The position numbers and the translations under genes are program-made. From NCBI GenBank assembly GCA_029207755.1, contig JARCOQ010000006.1:32308022-32372021 (forward strand): 64,000 nucleotides of DNA, written 5' to 3'. Position 1 is the first letter of the stretch; each line of letters starts with the position of its first letter. Shown here one piece after another: positions 59,391 to 64,000 of this stretch. The notes beneath the pieces were generated by a model. The model saw only the letters and a list, made by a program, of their open reading frames with translations. It did not search any database and was not told the DNA's origin. This DNA is from Chamaea fasciata (taxonomy: Eukaryota; Chordata; Aves; Passeriformes; Sylviidae).

Positions 59391-62300
59391 ATGCAAAGAT
59401 TAAGAACTAGGCCATTCAATTGTGCACTTCCATACTCGGTTGAGGAGCAGCTCCTCGCTGCTGTTCCTGAACTTGGTGACGTGTGGTGGCAAGAATACTC
59501 TGTGTTCTTTTTGTTTTGCAGCATTTAAGACAAAATTTTTATGTTTTGGTGGGAAGTGGTTTTGTTATTGGGAGGGCTAGTATGGTAACTCAGCAGTTTC
59601 CACAAGAACATACCTGCTCACTGGAAACTTCTCCAGTGTAAATGGCATTCCTAGTCAAAAGTGAGTACAGGTCGTGTGTGTAAGCATAAACAACTGGGAC
59701 ACGCATTTGAAATCTAAGGGACAGAGGTCAAAATCAGTTTGAATAGAGTCTCTTTGAGCTCAGCTGAACAGCCAAAACTATTTATTCTTCTGGAATGAAC
59801 AGGTCAATCTGATTTTGTTCCTGTAGGTTTTTTAAAGCATAAGGGTCTATCTCAAAGCAAAAGAACCCGGTTTTTCTGAAACCACTGCAAATCTTTGCAG
59901 TGGCAGAAAGCAGCCTGTTTCCTGCCTTCTTCCACATAAAATGAAACCAAAAAATTCCTTAATGTCTTTCTGTACACATTAGGGGCTGAAGTCTGCCCTC
60001 TTTTCCCAATAGGAATGGGAAGTTGTTTGTGGGATTGGCTCACTGCAGAGGTATAACCCTTAATTAGCAGGAAGTGAGCTTAATGGAGCCTGAGGACCTA
60101 GTTAGCTCTCAGTTGTGCCTGGGGGTGTGAGGAACCTGTGGAAGCAGCTGAGGAGGTGGGCAGGAAAGACCTATGATAAAAGAGAGCTCATGTAGTGGAG
60201 TTAGTGGTAGTGCTTGACTGCAAGAAAATCACAGTCCGAGTGAAGTGAGAGGTAACAGGGAGCTGGAGGAACCAAACTGAGAGCGGGAACTTTACGGGTT
60301 TTTGCTTTGAGTAAGGAAAGACTGGGCTCAAATGAGAGCTCTACAGAGACCTGTGTCAGGAGAGGGGTGTTCCTACTTGATTTGCAGTGATTTGCCAAGG
60401 GATGTGGGAGTTGAAAAGTCTGTGCTCCCTGTGAGAAGTGTTGCAGCAAGGCCTTGGTGTGCATCTGGAAGGAGGCTCAATTTTTGGGGGGATGCTTGCT
60501 ACTTAAATCCTGACCAAGGCTCCAGTTTGCACAGTCCAGCAGGATTTGTATGGCAGCACTGGTGTGAGAAGTTGTTGTTTGCACATAGAGATTAGGTTGA
60601 ACAAAGGGAAAAGTCGAGTGGTTTCTTGGAAAGAGGTTGATACTTTTGATGACTTGCCCACAAATAGTATTAAGCTTTTTTCCTTCCTGAAAAAAAAGGA
60701 TGTAGCAAGGTCCGTGCATGCCTATGGCAGGGCAGTGGATGCTATGTAGCTTTGGTATTCATGTTTCTGAGACAGTTCTTTTTTGGTTGTTTCTTGGCAT
60801 TCATAAACAGTGTCCTCTCTGTCCCCACCCAGGTGTGTGGAATGAGTGCTTATGGATTTCTTTCTAATGCCTGAGATGGAGGCTTTTGAAATTCTGCTTT
60901 CCAGAAGAGATACAAGAAGCATAGCTGGCAGACTGGTCATTACCACTGGAAACTTTAGACTTGTTTACTTCATAGGCCTAGCTGAACCTGGAATTTGTGA
61001 CTTAAAAAGTATGTTGGTATATTCCCCATATACCCCACCAGTCAGTGCAAGCAAGGGAGCTGGGTTTTTTTTCTGTCTGCATACTTCTAACTAGCTTCAA
61101 CTCTCAAAAAGAGACAAAAATGATGTAAGGTTTTCTCTTCTAAGCTAATGAATTATATCTATCATGTCATTGTGAGGCAGTCTGTTGCTTACCTGAGGCG
61201 TTTTTGTAGCTGTAGAGTTTATTGCTGATGACACAGAGCATGTCTTTCATCTTACTTTTGTGGCGTAAGAGCTGAACCTTGTCACAAAACTCTTGCATGG
61301 GACAGGTCTAAATTTAGCAAATCTAGATAATCCCAGCAGCTGCTGTTTTGAGCTTGCACATTATCAGGTGGAACTTTGCCAGATTGTTCTAGTTCAATTT
61401 AGAAGTAACTTTAATAGGAAGAATTTAATTTACTTAGAGAAGTTCTAGCCCATTCTTGTCTAGAAGGATTGTCTCTTTTGCAAAACCGAAATGGTCTCAC
61501 GTAGAGCTAGGATACATATTTTGTCTTACCATATAAAGTTATTCAGCTGCTTTTTCCCTACTAATTTATAAATGGAAATTTTCTTCTTTCTTCACTTTTA
61601 GTGCTTCTAAGTGGCTATTTTAGAAAGGTCCTTGATTTCTCTCACAGAACATAGCTGAACAAAGAATCATTGCTATTTGTCTTCTAACAATTTGTCTTCT
61701 ACCATGGCAGTGTACGATACTGAAATATTGGCTTCTGCTAATTTGCAGAACTGACATATTTTAATAAGGAATCCTAATAAAACTGGTTCATTTCTTCTAA
61801 TCCTGTTAAACATTAAATTTAAATTACATGCTGGAAACAATTGTATTAGAAACACTTTTATGATTAAGAAGTTATTTATGCATACTTATGTCATCTTATA
61901 CTTTTATCTGTGTGTCTTAAGGCTCTAATGGCACTAGAAATAATATCTCACAATGCATCTCTCCATAATTCCCACTGGTATGCTGAAAGATAGTATTAAG
62001 AAATCATTAAGAGCATAGTCTTTTTATGGTCCCATAAGCTTTCCATTAATTTGCATCTAGCTGTCTAAACTACAGCAAAGTTAATATTTACAGCAAGTTA
62101 ATACACTGCTAATAGAAATGTGAAGCACACTTATTCCTTCTCGTTATTAATACTCCTGTCTGGGCACAGATGTGTTTTCATAGGATGTGTTTGGTTGCTA
62201 GATATGTGCTGATGACAAGTGCACCCAGAATCTTGCTGGGCACACTCAATTCTTAAGAGCATTCTGTCCTAAAAGCTTGATTGTACAGCAAGCTGTGAAG

Positions 62301-64000
62301 CCCTTCCATGTTTCCAAATACCCTGGCAGAGTGGTGTTGGGAGCAATAGCAAGCAGGCTTGACGGTAGATAAACGTATTGTATGGATTGAAGTGCAACAG
62401 TGTTGGTTGAGCCCGTGGGATGTGTCCAGCTTCATTTTGGGAGGCATGCATGTCCTGTGGGTCTAGCAGTGGGCCTGAGGTTACAAACCAGGCACAGAGA
62501 AGAAGAGATATGTGTTTGTCAAAGCAATTGAATTAGGCTTTCTTCACATTCAGGCATGCATTGCTGTCTTGGTGATCTAAAACTGGAAGCATAGATTTGG
62601 ACGAAATTGCAGGATTCCATAAGCTGGTACTCTAGGCATGAATCCACTCTGCCTGTACTATCAGGCTTCTGCTTTTATTTGCCAGTAGGGAAAGGAGCAA
62701 TCTTATAATCTTTCCAGATGTAATGAAACAAATATTTTGCTAGAATAAAACATATTTGTGTGTATTTCCTGCAGTCTGAAGAGATGTGTTATCTTCCATC
62801 AGATGGCGAGGCAGTAAATTTCATTGATTCAACTTGTTCCTCACTGCTGGCAGCCTTCTGTGCTTTACAGATCTGTTTTTGCTGAGACCATTTCTAATGT
62901 TCAAAAGTCGGAAACAGTTTTAATCTGCTTGTTTAAAAGCTGTCAGAGAGCTGACAAGAATGAATGTTTACTTTAAGTAGCCCCAGGCTTCCCATCTGAT
63001 CATGGGCTGTGCTCCTGGTAGGAATGGGGACCCAGCTTATGGCCAGAGAAAGTTGAGGCGTTATTACTCAGCACAGCATCTAGTTTTATTGTGCACTGCT
63101 TGGAGTCCCAATGAACTTTGGCAATAATATTAAGTGTGGCTTTTTCATCAGGCCCTCAGGTAAGCTGTTACAGAAGGTTTTAATCTTTTCTTTTTGAAAG
63201 TCCTGAGGGTCAGCCACTAATGCTTTGTATGCTGCCATAGCATGTCAAAACACTGCTGCATTTGTGTGAAGGATCACTGAGCAGTTGTATCATGAAAGGG
63301 AAAACAAATGGTGAATGACTCTCAATTGCTTTTGGTTGTGCCAACTGCACTAAGGTATTTGTTTAAATGAAAGCTTTCAGCATAAATAGCTATGCGTGCG
63401 GAAACCATTTCAAGTTTTGGGAGTCCTACCTGAAAGTTCTGTTTGCTTCCGTAACAGCTGTAAGGATGAAGTAAACAGAATAGTCTGACAGGAGCCATAT
63501 GCCCCTTCTCACGTTAGAGCTATAACCATCAGCTCATGGCACATTATTGCACTAGTGACAAAATGTTTGTAAGCTGCATGATAAAGGTGTTCAGATGTTG
63601 GTCTCTCAGATGCTGGAGTCAAGCTGCATTTAATTGAAAATCTGAAAACACTCAGCTCAGGTCGTGACAAAAGAGAAACTGTAATGTAGGAGAGGTAAAT
63701 ATAATGTTAATATCAGTTGTAACTTTCTCTGAGGTATGTAACCATTTGGTTTAGTTTACGCATAAACTGTATCTGGAAATAACCCCCTAACTGTCTCTTA
63801 TTTAAGTGGACAGGAAACTTATTTGTGGGCAAAACCGCCTGAAATAGTTGTTCATCACTTTACTACTGATAGATCATATTTCTGTAGAAATATGCCTTTA
63901 CACTTTGCTTATTTAAATATGTAGCAGCAGAAAACATTGGGTATGTGAATGATGTTTTTATGTGATTGGTTTAAAAGAACAAGCCCTACTTGAGAAGAAG

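Larger units (their letters stand above)
54316..64000. other. Geneless region, right flank part 3
   Basis: AT-rich sequence without supported genes. It holds a possible SINE relic at about 59.3 kb and an LTR-like, GC-richer stretch at about 60.05-60.5 kb discussed in the findings. Otherwise I see nothing. Confidence 0.5.

Noticed and set aside
1..64000. tRNA, rRNA, CRISPR or bacterial-type features
   Set aside because: No B-box (GGTTCGANTCC) or cloverleaf, no repeat-spacer array and no operon-like coding. The window is vertebrate nuclear DNA.

Overview
This is about 64 kb of vertebrate nuclear DNA, almost certainly from a bird. The recognisable interspersed repeats are mainly 5'-truncated CR1 LINE copies with the avian-type 3' end (cagaatcacagaat / tgattctg). 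There is one solo LTR and no Alu- or L1-like sequence. The order within birds cannot be fixed from the sequence alone.

Two protein-coding genes can be supported, both on the minus strand and head to tail. CDKN2AIP (collaborator of ARF; three exons, 29109-31825, 631 aa) lies upstream, and ING2 (inhibitor of growth 2; two exons, 13503-17422, 279 aa) lies downstream. The same neighbour pair occurs in mammals (human 4q35). Each gene starts in a CpG island (about 16550-17950 and 31420-32030). Splice sites, phases and stop codons agree between exons, so both look intact. Both proteins act in the nucleus on the p53 pathway. ING2 reads H3K4me3 for the SIN3-HDAC complex. CDKN2AIP binds ARF, p53 and MDM2, and binds XRN2 through its N-terminal domain.

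Layout: 1-12.5 kb is AT-rich and geneless, with one A/C-rich tract and a small hairpin. About 12.5-17.95 kb holds ING2 with its 3' UTR and promoter. 18-25 kb is intergenic, with two CR1 fragments and a G/T-rich tract. 25.2-26.6 kb holds two exon-like segments, a CR1 3' end and an unassigned CpG island containing a TATA box. 26.6-29.1 kb is intergenic plus the likely CDKN2AIP 3' UTR. 29.1-32.0 kb is CDKN2AIP. 32.1-33.45 kb is a CR1 followed by a solo LTR just upstream of CDKN2AIP. 33.5-64 kb is a gene desert with several CR1 copies, including two long ones in opposite orientation.

I found no clear novel system. The most unusual items are the expanded Ala/Pro/Thr-rich minisatellite inside CDKN2AIP, the unassigned CpG island with TATA box and nearby exon-like segments, and the sense-oriented LTR upstream of CDKN2AIP. 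Nearly all other open frames are chance, and no long frame outside the two genes looks like a known protein.
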